Shown: positions 1 through 7,546 of the stretch, one piece after another
Position numbering within the stretch: position 1 is the stretch's first letter
Layout: each line of letters starts with the position of its first letter
Origin: Capillimicrobium parvum
Lineage (GTDB): Bacteria; Actinomycetota; Thermoleophilia; Solirubrobacterales; Solirubrobacteraceae
Direction: 5' to 3'
DNA length: 64,000 nucleotides
Assembly: GCF_021172045.1 (NCBI RefSeq)
Contig: NZ_CP087164.1
Span: 3,286,001-3,350,000 of the forward strand
Notes under the pieces: generated by a model
What the model was told of the DNA's origin: nothing
Seen by the model: the letters and a program-made list of their open reading frames with translations, nothing else
Databases searched by the model: none
Made by a program: the position numbers and the translations under genes

Positions 1-1
1 C

Positions 2-475
2 CGGTACCAGGCGACGGTGACGATCGACCGCCCCATCGAGGCGGTGTTCGACTGGCTCGCCGCCGGGGTCAACGACCGCACGTTCAGCCCGCGCGTGCAG
101 GAGATCGCCCAGGCGACCGACGGACCCGTCGGGCCGGGCACCGTGTTCCGCAGCACGGTCAAGGACGCCGGCATGACGACGAAGCGCGAGTTCGCCTACA
201 CGGCGTTCGAACGTCCGGTCCGGCTGCGGTGGACCGAGCGGTCCAAGAACCTCGTCACCGTGCCTGACGGCGGCTACGACCTCGTGCGCGCCGGAGACGG
301 GGCCACGCGGCTGACGGTGTTCAACACGTTCGAGGGCCACGGGCTCGGCAAGCTGTTCGCTCCGCTCGCGCTGAGGGCCGCGCGCAGGACCGCGGACGAC
401 TTCGCCGGCGCCATCAAGCGGGCCGTCGAGGAGCACGTTCCCGCGGACGCCGCGCCACCGGGCAGCGCCTCCTGA
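2..475 (+). CDS. SRPBCC family protein, 5' end outside window
   Basis: The reading frame is open to the left edge, and a GTG at position 17 lies inside a typical SRPBCC first strand (T-V-T-I-D-R-P-I-E-A-V-F-D-W-L). The true start is therefore probably upstream of the window. SRPBCC (polyketide cyclase/START-like) proteins fold into a helix-grip cavity that binds hydrophobic ligands, and ligand and reaction cannot be told from sequence. At least 157 residues are visible, close to a full domain. The C-terminal tail is Ala/Pro rich. Identification to superfamily level is good; function is unknown. Confidence 0.75.
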   Translation, partial: RYQATVTIDRPIEAVFDWLAAGVNDRTFSPRVQEIAQATDGPVGPGTVFRSTVKDAGMTTKREFAYTAFERPVRLRWTERSKNLVTVPDGGYDLVRAGDGATRLTVFNTFEGHGLGKLFAPLALRAARRTADDFAGAIKRAVEEHVPADAAPPGSAS

Positions 476-497
476 CCGGCCCGGTCAGGCGAGTCCG

Positions 498-874
498 TCA
501 GCGACCGCGCGCCCGCTCGCTCAGCGCGTGCGCCAGCCGTTCCTCGGCGCGCTGCGCCTCGCGCTCGAGCTCGCGCAGGCGCCCCGGCCGCGTCGGCCGG
601 CCGCCGTACTCCTTCGCGCGGTACAGGTCGGCGCGCTCGCGGCGGTGGCGCGCGTCGGCCCGCAGCTGCTCGAGCGCCGCGTCATCCACGAGATGGCGCT
701 CCAGCGTCACCCACGGGCGCGCGGGCGCGACGCCCGCGGCTCGCGCGGGGGGGCCGCGGCGCGGCGGTCGGCGGCGTCCTGCTTGAGCTGATCCTGCGCC
801 GCCTTGTACTTCTCGCTCATCTCGGCGGGCGTCTGGCGCTTGCTGGGGGAAGAGAACCTCGGCGGTGTGGCCAC
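498..874 (-). pseudogene. small charged protein, broken by a frameshift at a G7 run
   Basis: A GTG start at 874 follows a clear AGGAG site six bases upstream. It opens a frame reading ATPPRFSS...AEMSEKYKAAQDQLKQDAADRR, then running into low-complexity Pro/Arg/Ala sequence with a stop at 707. A second frame ending at 498 carries the plausible continuation (PWVTLERHLVDDAALEQL... through an Arg/Glu-rich helix to the end). The frames would join if the seven-G run at 747-753 had one more base. The joined product would be about 125 residues, hydrophilic, probably helical, of unknown function. Either a homopolymer sequencing error or a real frameshift. Confidence 0.6.
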
Positions 875-1010
875 GTGTCGCTCCTGAAACCGCCTCCGGG
901 GAATAGGGCCACGCGGTGGGAGGAGGCAAAGCACCAGAACGTGACTATCAGCATTTGAGGCTAGCGCAGCGCCCGGCGGAGTCCACGCTGCGGGCCGGGT
1001 GGCGAGGGGG

Positions 1011-1781
1011 TCACAGACCCGCCGGGTGCCGGACGGCGAAGCCGGAGCTCGAGCGGGCGGCCGGGCGCCACCGCGGCCCGCTCTCCCCCGCGCCCGATGT
1101 GTCGAAGCGCAGGCCCGCCACCACCATGTAGGCGTGGCCGCCGTGCCCGTACACGGAGATCCAGGAGCCCGGGCCGGCGTCGCCCCAGCGCGCGAGCGCG
1201 CCCGAGACGAGCGGCACGTCCAGCAGCCCCGCACCGTGCAGCGCATAGCTGACCGCTCCCGAGCAGTCGTAGCCGCGGTCCTCCCAGCGCTGATGGCCGC
1301 CGCCCCAGACGTAGGGCGTTCTGGTGATCCGGTTCGCCGCCGCGACGACCGCTACGACCTCGGGCGGGGCGCCCGCCGGGGCGACCGCCGTCCGGCCGTC
1401 CGCCGCGAGGGTCGCCGTGTCCGTGGGGACGGGCGCGACGCGCGCCTGCCCGCCGGTCGTAGCCGGGCCGGGCTCGATCAGCGAGCGCAGGGTGCGTGCC
1501 TCGGCCACGCTCAGGCGCGCGTCGGCCACGCCGTCGTGGCCCTGCTCGAAGCGCAGCACGCTGCGGGCCGTCCGCCGTCCGAACGTGCCGTCGACCCGCG
1601 TGGAGATCCCGATGTGCGTGAGCCAGCTCTGCAGCACCCGGACGTCGTGACCGCGCATGCCGACGTGCAGGGGCCGCTCGCCGAAGGACGCCGAGGCGGC
1701 GCTCGGGACGGCGAGGACGGCGCCGGCGGCCAGGGCAGCCGCCAGCGAGCGCGCGCGGACGCGCGCGATGGACGCAGGCAT
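1011..1781 (-). CDS. secreted NlpC/P60-type cell-wall hydrolase with peptidoglycan-binding domain
   Basis: 256 residues. Residues 1-31 form a signal peptide ending around A-S-A-S. Residues about 35-95 are a PG_binding_1 domain (GMRGHDVRVLQSWL, then the DGTFGRRT motif). An Ala/Pro linker follows, and residues about 140-225 are an NlpC/P60 papain-like domain with Cys173 in Y-D-C-S-G and His216 in GHGGHAYMV as the visible catalytic pair. It should cleave peptide stems of peptidoglycan outside the membrane. GAGGAG lies just upstream of the ATG. The leader carries a c-di-AMP riboswitch (separate entry), which fits the common pairing of that riboswitch with wall hydrolases in actinobacteria. Confidence 0.88.
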   Translation of the reverse strand: MPASIARVRARSLAAALAAGAVLAVPSAASASFGERPLHVGMRGHDVRVLQSWLTHIGISTRVDGTFGRRTARSVLRFEQGHDGVADARLSVAEARTLRSLIEPGPATTGGQARVAPVPTDTATLAADGRTAVAPAGAPPEVVAVVAAANRITRTPYVWGGGHQRWEDRGYDCSGAVSYALHGAGLLDVPLVSGALARWGDAGPGSWISVYGHGGHAYMVVAGLRFDTSGAGESGPRWRPAARSSSGFAVRHPAGL

Positions 1782-1799
1782 GAACGGACTCCTCTTTCG

Positions 1800-1936
1800 C
1801 TCGCGCTTGCGGGGTGAGCTGTCGGGCTCGCGCGGAAAGAGGCGCGCTACCCGCCCGTAGGCAGGATTCGCCCCATACGTCGATGGGTCCCCCGCCCGCC
1901 CCGGCGCCGGAACACGGCGGGGCGGTTCAGCAGTGT
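1800..1936 (-). promoter_or_regulatory. c-di-AMP riboswitch (ydaO-yuaA type)
   Basis: Read on the minus strand, the leader contains in order the hallmark blocks of the ydaO family: GCTGAACC near the 5' end, GGGGGACCCA, TGGGGCGAATCC, a GGGTAG segment, then CGAGCCCGACAGCTCACC and CGCAAGCG at the 3' end (about 1804-1811). These match the conserved core I know from the B. subtilis ydaO leader. The element ends about 20 bases before the ATG at 1781, so control of translation or a short terminator is possible. Boundaries are approximate. In this family c-di-AMP binding normally lowers expression of the downstream wall or osmotic gene. Confidence 0.9.
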
Positions 1937-2044
1937 GGTGTCGGCTGTCTCAACAACGGCGGCCCGGCGAAGTTGCGACACAGCGGCGTGGACGCCCCGG
2001 CACTCGGGGCCGCGCGCATGCGCGCGGCCCCGCCGGCCGCCGGC

Positions 2045-3028
2045 TCAGATCGCCTCGCCGGTCCGGTCGTCGAAGCAGACGAGCGCGAACGCGCCCGTGC
2101 CGCCGCCCTGGACCTTGAACGTGCGCGCCTTGATCCGCGGGTCCATGCCGAGGAACCAGCGGCCGTGGTTGTCCCACGTCCCCCCGTTGCCGACGTCGAA
2201 GCCGCCGACCAGGCCCTTCGCGTGCTGGCCGCAGCTCAGCTGCACGTCCCAGATGCCGTTGCCGCGGTCGAAGGCCTCGGTCGGACCGGTGACCTTCTTG
2301 GCGAACAGCTTGTGGACGTGCGGACCGGGCGCCGCCGCGCCGGTCTTGAGCCTCAGGCAGCGGCCGCCGGTGCTGACCTCGGTGCCCGGCTCCATCGCGT
2401 AGAACGCGTACGTCCAGCCGGCCAGGTCGTTCGTCGGCAGCGAGGCGAACAGCTCGGCGCTGCCGTGGTCCACGCTCCAGCTCGGGGCGATGAACGCCTC
2501 GCCCGGGGCGCAGCCGATGTCCGCCGGGTTCGATGTCACGGTGCCCGGCCCGCCGACGTAGTTACGGGCGTGGAAGGAGCCCGACAGCTGCACGTCGTTG
2601 GAGTGCGTGTCCGGCGCCGTCCTGCTGCCGAGGCAGGTGACGAACAGCTTGGCCTGCGCCTGATGCGTCGTGTTGTTGCGCAGCGAGAAACGGTAGGTGC
2701 TCACGTTCGCCGGGTCCGGGTTGAACGCCGTCGCGTAGAGCACGGTCACGCCGTTGGCGAGGTTCCAGCCGCCCGGGGGCGCCGTCGCGGCGTCGAGCTG
2801 GGCGTTGTAGTCGACCTGGTCGATGCGCCACATGCCGTCGGTGGCGATGTCGCCCCCGTTGCACGACAGCGTCTGCTCCGGGTTCAGGCCGGGCTGCAGG
2901 CTGACCTGCCGCTCGACCTTGTACATCTGCAGGTGATGGCGGCTGCCGGCGCTCGCCGAGCCCGTCGCCGCAAGGGCGGCGCCGGCGGCCACGATGGCCA
3001 CCGTCGCGATCCGTCCGTGGATCCTCAT
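2045..3028 (-). CDS. secreted protein with three Cys-pair modules, function unknown
   Basis: 327 residues; ATG at 3028 preceded by GGAGGA. Residues 1-27 are a signal peptide (cleavage after A-S-A). The mature part has six cysteines (56/132, 173/224, 266/318) that fall into three successive modules. Each module opens with a cysteine, passes an aromatic-rich strand, and closes with a V-T-C-L, G-R-C-L or L-V-C-F type strand, suggesting an internally triplicated beta fold with one disulfide per module. No catalytic motif seen. It stands alone on the minus strand upstream of the riboswitch-controlled hydrolase. I do not recognise the family. Confidence 0.8.
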   Translation of the reverse strand: MRIHGRIATVAIVAAGAALAATGSASAGSRHHLQMYKVERQVSLQPGLNPEQTLSCNGGDIATDGMWRIDQVDYNAQLDAATAPPGGWNLANGVTVLYATAFNPDPANVSTYRFSLRNNTTHQAQAKLFVTCLGSRTAPDTHSNDVQLSGSFHARNYVGGPGTVTSNPADIGCAPGEAFIAPSWSVDHGSAELFASLPTNDLAGWTYAFYAMEPGTEVSTGGRCLRLKTGAAAPGPHVHKLFAKKVTGPTEAFDRGNGIWDVQLSCGQHAKGLVGGFDVGNGGTWDNHGRWFLGMDPRIKARTFKVQGGGTGAFALVCFDDRTGEAI

Positions 3029-3174
3029 GGGTCCTCCTTCTCGAAGAGTCCCGGGGAGCATACGGCGTGCGCGCGCCTGTTGGCGCCGCGTCAACGGCCG
3101 CCGGGGCCTTTGCCGAACCATTGCCCGGCCGTGGCCCGAGGTTGGCGAGCGCGGGGGCACACTGCGAAGCGACC

Positions 3175-3492
3175 ATGCGCCCACCATCCGCCAGCGACCC
3201 GGTTCGAACGCGCAACCGAGCGCTGCGCACCGCTCGCCGCCTGACCCGCACGCTGGCCGTCGGCGGCATCGGGCTGGCGGCCGCCCTGTCGCTCCTGGCG
3301 GCGCGCGCCGTCCGGGGGCACGCGAGCTCCGCGCGACCCATCTCCGCGCCCGCGACCACGGCGCCCGCCGTCCCGCCGCCCGACCCGGTTCCCTCCGTCG
3401 ACGGAACGCCTCCGGCGCCCCGGCCGCCCGCGGAGCCTCCGGCTCCGGCGCCCGATCCGGCTCCCCCGGCCGCCGTATCGGGAGGGTCGTGA
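3175..3492 (+). CDS. small membrane-anchored Pro-rich protein, first gene of redox module
   Basis: 105 residues. A basic N-terminus (about 1-25) is followed by one hydrophobic segment (LAVGGIGLAAALSLLAARAV), then a Pro/Ala-rich extracytoplasmic tail ending A-V-S-G-G-S. Its stop overlaps the GTG of the apbE-like gene (GTGA), so it is translationally coupled to the redox module. The tail could serve as a tether or spacer. I found no haem, flavin or metal motif; in particular no clear S/T-G-A-T flavinylation motif. Function unknown. Confidence 0.65.
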   Translation: MRPPSASDPVRTRNRALRTARRLTRTLAVGGIGLAAALSLLAARAVRGHASSARPISAPATTAPAVPPPDPVPSVDGTPPAPRPPAEPPAPAPDPAPPAAVSGGS

Positions 3493-4409
3493 GCGCCGCC
3501 TCGGCCCGCGAGCCCGCGCTCGGCACGACCGCCCTGGTCGTGACCGACGCGCCGGCGCTCCCTGCCGCGCGCGCCGCGGTCACGGAGGTCATCGCCGCCG
3601 TGGATGCCGCCTGCAGCCGCTTCCGCGACGACTCCGAGTTGCAGCGCCTCAACCGCCGCGCCGGCCACGTCGTCGCCGTGAGCGAGCTCCTCATGGAGGC
3701 GATCGCGACCGCCCTCTGGAGCGCCGCGGCGACCGCCGGCGCCGTCGATCCCACGGTGGGGCAGGCGGTCGTGGTCTGCGGCTACGACCGCGACTTCGCC
3801 CAGGTCGCCGGGCATCCGTCGCCCCTGCGCGCGACGCGGGTGACCGGCTGGCGCACCGTGACCATCGACCGGACCGCGGGCACCGTCCACGTCCCGCCGG
3901 GCGTGACGCTGGACCTCGGCGCGAGCGCCAAGGCGCTGGCCGCCGACCGTGCCGCGCACGCGGCCGCGCGGCGATGCGCGACGGGCGTCCTCGTCGCGCT
4001 CGGCGGCGACGTGGCGGTCGCGGGCCGCGCGCCGGCCGCCGGCTGGCGGGTCCGCGTGTGCGAGGACCACCGCGCCGGGCCCGACGCGCCCGGCCAGACG
4101 ATCGCGATCCGCTCGGGCGGTGTGGCGACGTCGAGCACGACCGTGCGTCGCTGGCGGCGTGGGCCGGGCGCGGCGCACCACATCGTCGACCCCGCGACCG
4201 GACTTCCCGCGCGGGAGGTGTGGCGCACGGCGACGGTCGCCGCCGCGTCGTGCGTCGAAGCGAACGCGGCGAGCACCGCCGCCATCATCCAGGGCGAGGA
4301 CGCGGCGTCCTGGCTGGCCGGAGCCGGGCTCCCGGCCCGCCTCGTGGCGGCCGCCGGCGGAGCGGTGACGACCGTCGGCGACTGGCCGGCCGAGAGGCGG
4401 GCGGCGTGA
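3489..4409 (+). CDS. apbE: FAD:protein FMN transferase (ApbE family)
   Basis: 306 residues from the GTG at 3489, overlapping the upstream stop by four bases. ApbE enzymes use FAD and Mg2+ to attach FMN covalently to a Thr/Ser in a partner domain. Family signatures: an early FRDDSELQRLNRR block, the D-L-G-A-S-A-K-A-L-A-A-D segment in the place of DLGGIAKGYAVD, H-I-V-D-P-A-T-G-L-P, and a C-terminal EANAASTAA block equivalent to the usual A-x-x-A-D-x-x-S-T (the acidic residue here is Glu). No lipobox or signal peptide is visible, so a cytoplasmic form is possible. The target protein is not obvious in the neighbourhood. Confidence 0.88.
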   Translation: MSAASAREPALGTTALVVTDAPALPAARAAVTEVIAAVDAACSRFRDDSELQRLNRRAGHVVAVSELLMEAIATALWSAAATAGAVDPTVGQAVVVCGYDRDFAQVAGHPSPLRATRVTGWRTVTIDRTAGTVHVPPGVTLDLGASAKALAADRAAHAAARRCATGVLVALGGDVAVAGRAPAAGWRVRVCEDHRAGPDAPGQTIAIRSGGVATSSTTVRRWRRGPGAAHHIVDPATGLPAREVWRTATVAAASCVEANAASTAAIIQGEDAASWLAGAGLPARLVAAAGGAVTTVGDWPAERRAA

Positions 4410-5464
4410 TCGCCGCCGCCGGGCCCTCGGCGCTGTGGTACGTCTCGCGCGGCACAGGCCTGACCGCGCTCATCGCCCTCACCGCAAGCGTCGTGCTCGG
4501 GATCCTCCACGCCGATCGGCGCCGGCCTGCGGGCGCCCCCCGGATGCTCGTCGAGTCGGCCCATCGGACGCTGTCCCTCCTGGTCCTCGCGCTGCTGGCG
4601 GTGCACATCGCCACCACGGTCCTGGATCCCTTCGCGCCGATCCGCCTCGCCGACGCGGTCATCCCGTTCGCCTCGTCCTACCGGCCGCTCTGGCTCGGCC
4701 TGGGCGCGCTGGCGTTCGACATCCTGGCCGCCGTCGCGATCACGAGCGCGCTGCGCCTGCGACTCGGGGCGCGGGCGTGGCGCGCCGTGCACTGGCTGGC
4801 CTACGCGTGCTGGCCGCTCGCCGTCGTCCACGGCCTCGGCACCGGGACCGACGCCCGCTCGACCTGGATGCTCGCCCTGACGGCGGCGTGCGTGGCGGCG
4901 ACCCTCATCGCCGCGGCGGTGCGGCTGGCGGGCGCGGGTCCGGGCGCGCGGGCGGTCCGCGGCGCGGCGGCCGCCGCGGCCCTCGCCTTCCTGCTCGCGC
5001 TGCCGATCTGGCTCGCCCAGGGGCCGCTCGCCCGAGGCTGGGCGCGCCGCGCCGGGACGCCACCCGCGCTGCTGGCCTCAGCCGCGGTCCCGGCACCGCC
5101 GCGCCACAACCCCCAGGCGTTCTCCACCACGGTCAGCGGCACCGAGCGCGATGCGCAGACCGCGGACGGCCGGATCGTCGTGGACCTGGCCCTGCACCTG
5201 CACGGCGGCGGCGAGGTGCGCGTGCGCCTCGCCGGCGACCCGCTGGACGGCGGCGGGGTCGCGATGCGCTCGAGCGCCGTGACGCTGCGCCGCGGCCACA
5301 CCTACGCCGGCCGCATCCAGACGTTGCGCGGCAACGTCCTCGAGTCCCTCGTCGGCGCACCCGACGGCCGGGCCCTGCACCTGCGACTCGTGCTGGACCT
5401 GGGCGGCGGGACGGTCCGCGGCCGACTGACCGGCGAGCCGGCGACCGCCGTGGCGTCGTCGTGA
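4406..5464 (+). CDS. ferric-reductase-like transmembrane haem protein with C-terminal beta domain
   Basis: 352 residues from the GTG at 4406 (GTGA overlap with apbE). About six transmembrane segments cover residues 1-210. Histidines sit in paired positions within two of them (ESAHR / AVHIATT and RAVHWLAY / VVHGLG), the arrangement that binds two b-type haems in the ferric reductase/NOX-like family. After a last hydrophobic segment (LALPIWLAQG) comes a roughly 130-residue soluble, beta-rich domain that I cannot name. No FAD/NADPH-binding C-terminal half is present, so electrons must come from or go to another subunit, plausibly the coupled NuoF/RnfC-like protein. Confidence 0.8.
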   Translation: MIAAAGPSALWYVSRGTGLTALIALTASVVLGILHADRRRPAGAPRMLVESAHRTLSLLVLALLAVHIATTVLDPFAPIRLADAVIPFASSYRPLWLGLGALAFDILAAVAITSALRLRLGARAWRAVHWLAYACWPLAVVHGLGTGTDARSTWMLALTAACVAATLIAAAVRLAGAGPGARAVRGAAAAAALAFLLALPIWLAQGPLARGWARRAGTPPALLASAAVPAPPRHNPQAFSTTVSGTERDAQTADGRIVVDLALHLHGGGEVRVRLAGDPLDGGGVAMRSSAVTLRRGHTYAGRIQTLRGNVLESLVGAPDGRALHLRLVLDLGGGTVRGRLTGEPATAVASS

Positions 5465-6699
5465 CCCCGGCCCGGGGCCTCCCCCGCCTGACCGCCGGGC
5501 TCGCGCGGCGCGTGCGCCTGGACCTCGATGCGCACCTCGCGGTCCACGGTCCGCTCGACCTCGACGCACGCGCTCCGGGCGCGTTGATCGACGCGACGGC
5601 GGAGGCGGGCCTGCGCGGACGCGGCGGCGCGGGCTACCCGACGGCGCGCAAGCTGGCGGCGGTCGCGCGCGGACGGCGGCCCATCGTCGTCGTCAACGCC
5701 GCCGAGAGCGAGCCGCTGAGCCGCAAGGACGGCGTGCTGCTCGAGGCGGTGCCGCACCTCGTGCTCGACGGCGCCCTGGCCGCGGCGCGGGCCGTGGGAG
5801 CTCGCGAGATCGTGCTGGCGATCCCCGCCGGTGCAGGCCGGGCGCACGCCTCGCTCGCGGATGCCGTCGCCGACCGGCCGGACACCCGCGGGGTGACGAT
5901 CGCCGGCGTCCCGCGCCGGTATCTCGCCGGCGAGGAGAGCGCGCTGGTGCGCCATCTCGGGGGCGGCCCGCTGCGGCCGCAGGTGGTGCCGCCGCGTCCC
6001 GCACAGCGCGGACTGCGCGGGCGCCCGACGCTGGTGCAGAACGCCGAGACGCTTGCCCACCTCGCGCTCGTCGCCCGCCACGGCGGAGCCTGGTTCCGCG
6101 CCCTCGGCAGCGCCGCGCGCCCCGGCTCGGCGCTCGTCACGCTGACCGGAGCGATCGCGCGGCCCGGCGTCTACGAGATCGCCACGGGGACGCCGCTCGC
6201 GGCCGTCGCCGACGCGGCGGGGGGAACGACCGAGCCGGCGCGCGGCGTGCTGATCGGCGGATACTTCGGTGCGTGGTCGGCGACGGCCGCCGCCTGGGAC
6301 GCGCCGCTCGACGCGACGCTCGGCTCCGGAGTGCTGTGCGTCCTCGGCGAGTCGGCCTGCCCGGTCGCCGAGCTGTCGCGGGCGACGAGCTGGCTGGCCG
6401 GCGAGTCCGCGGGCCAGTGCGGCCCGTGCGTTCACGGTCTCGCGGCCATCGCCGGCGCGCTGCAGGCGCTCCAGGAGGGGACGCCCGACCAGCGCACGAC
6501 GAGCCGGATCGCCCGCTGGACGGGGCAGGTCGAGGGACGCGGCGCCTGCCACCTGCCCGACGGCGTCGCGCGGTTCGTGCGCAGCGGCCTGGCCCTGTTC
6601 GCGGCCGAGATCGAGGACCACCGGCGGCACGGCCCGTGCGCGGCATGCTCGCGCGTGCCGGTGCTGGAGACGCCGAGCGCGATCGGGATGGCGGCATGA
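5461..6699 (+). CDS. NuoF/RnfC-like flavo-iron-sulfur protein (SLBB domain)
   Basis: 412 residues from the GTG at 5461, overlapping the previous stop by four bases. Residues about 50-65 hold the FMN-binding loop GRGGAGYPTARK; VVNAAESEP follows, the counterpart of NADEGEPG in NuoF and NGAECEP in RnfC. A middle SLBB region (LTGAIARPGVYEI) and a C-terminal cluster domain (ESAGQCGPCVHG ... GACHLPDG) follow. In NuoF the cluster motif is S-C-G-x-C-x-P-C; here the first Cys is Ala, although another CAAC lies near the C-terminus (GPCAACSRV). It should pass electrons between a nicotinamide or flavin donor and the neighbouring ferredoxin or membrane haem protein. Direction is unknown. Confidence 0.82.
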   Translation: MTPARGLPRLTAGLARRVRLDLDAHLAVHGPLDLDARAPGALIDATAEAGLRGRGGAGYPTARKLAAVARGRRPIVVVNAAESEPLSRKDGVLLEAVPHLVLDGALAAARAVGAREIVLAIPAGAGRAHASLADAVADRPDTRGVTIAGVPRRYLAGEESALVRHLGGGPLRPQVVPPRPAQRGLRGRPTLVQNAETLAHLALVARHGGAWFRALGSAARPGSALVTLTGAIARPGVYEIATGTPLAAVADAAGGTTEPARGVLIGGYFGAWSATAAAWDAPLDATLGSGVLCVLGESACPVAELSRATSWLAGESAGQCGPCVHGLAAIAGALQALQEGTPDQRTTSRIARWTGQVEGRGACHLPDGVARFVRSGLALFAAEIEDHRRHGPCAACSRVPVLETPSAIGMAA

Positions 6700-6917
6700 C
6701 CCGGCTGCTGCGCGTGGACCCGATCGCCTGCCGGGGCCACGGACTCTGCGCCGAGCTGTTCCCGGAGGGGATCGCGCTCGACGACTGGGGCTATCCGATC
6801 ATCCTCGATCGCGAGGTTCCCGCTGAGCTCGTCGTGCACGCCCGACGGGCCGTCGCTTCCTGTCCCGTCCTCGCGCTGCATCTCGAGCGCGCACGGCACG
6901 GCGAGGGCGAGCGATGA
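6696..6917 (+). CDS. [3Fe-4S]-type ferredoxin
   Basis: 73 residues; ATG overlaps the preceding stop. Three cysteines are visible in the pattern C-R-G-H-G-L-C ... S-C-P-V, that is Cys-x5-Cys plus a distal Cys-Pro, the signature of the short one-cluster ferredoxins that serve actinobacterial P450s and related oxidoreductases. Four acidic residues surround the cluster. Position inside the redox operon suggests it carries electrons to or from the NuoF/RnfC-like protein. No P450 is encoded in the window. Confidence 0.85.
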   Translation: MTRLLRVDPIACRGHGLCAELFPEGIALDDWGYPIILDREVPAELVVHARRAVASCPVLALHLERARHGEGER

Positions 6918-7519
6918 GCATCCGCCTCCCGGCGCGTGCGGGCACGGCGCGCACGGTGGCGGTCGCCGGGCCGGCCGGCAACGAGCGGCTTACCGCCGCG
7001 GTCGCGATCGTCCTGCTCGTCCTGCTCGCGATCGAGGGCGTGACGATCCTCTTCCTCGGCCCGCTGCTGTCCGTGCACCTGTTCGTCGGGCTGCTCCTCG
7101 TGCCGCCGGTCGCGGTCAAGGTCGGGAGCACCGGCTGGCGCTTCGCGCGCTACTACCTGGGCAGCGAGCCGTACCGGCGCCGCGGCCCGCCGCACGCGAT
7201 CCTGCGCGCCCTCGCGCCGTTCGTGGTGCTGACGACCGCCGCGGTCCTCGCCACCGGCGTGGCGCTCCTGTTCGCGGGCCCGGCCTCCCGCGACTCGCTG
7301 CTGCCGTGGCACAAGGCGAGCTTCATCGCGTGGATCGCGTTCATGGGCGTGCACGTCCTCGGCCATCTGCCCGCCCTGCCGCGGGCGCTGCGGCCGTCGC
7401 CGCTGCCGGGCCGGCCGGCCCGCGCCGCGATCGTGGCCGGCGCGCTCGTCGCCGGCTCGGCGCTGGCGATCGCCCTGGCGGGCCACTTCGGCCCGTGGCT
7501 GCACGGGTCGGGCGCCTGA
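6914..7519 (+). CDS. b-type cytochrome-like membrane protein
   Basis: 201 residues; ATG overlaps the ferredoxin stop by four bases. Five or so hydrophobic segments start around residues 25, 50, 95, 135 and 175. Histidines lie within or next to membrane segments (SVHLFVG, LPWHKASF, GVHVLGHLP), consistent with a haem b protein of the cytochrome b561/formate-dehydrogenase-gamma kind. It is the last gene of the 3175-7519 module and probably the membrane partner of the soluble redox chain. Assignment rests on topology and His placement only. Confidence 0.65.
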   Translation: MSIRLPARAGTARTVAVAGPAGNERLTAAVAIVLLVLLAIEGVTILFLGPLLSVHLFVGLLLVPPVAVKVGSTGWRFARYYLGSEPYRRRGPPHAILRALAPFVVLTTAAVLATGVALLFAGPASRDSLLPWHKASFIAWIAFMGVHVLGHLPALPRALRPSPLPGRPARAAIVAGALVAGSALAIALAGHFGPWLHGSGA

Positions 7520-7546
7520 CGCCGCGCCGGTCGGCATACTCCCCGC

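Noticed and set aside
3190-3210. TTCGAAC-like tRNA T-loop sequence
   Set aside because: It lies inside a coding frame and no acceptor, D or anticodon stems can be folded around it. No tRNA was found in any intergenic gap.
2562-4181. 539-residue open frame on the minus strand
   Set aside because: Crosses the end of the Cys-module gene and the apbE gene in a wrong frame; composition is Arg/Gly/Ala repeats without domains.
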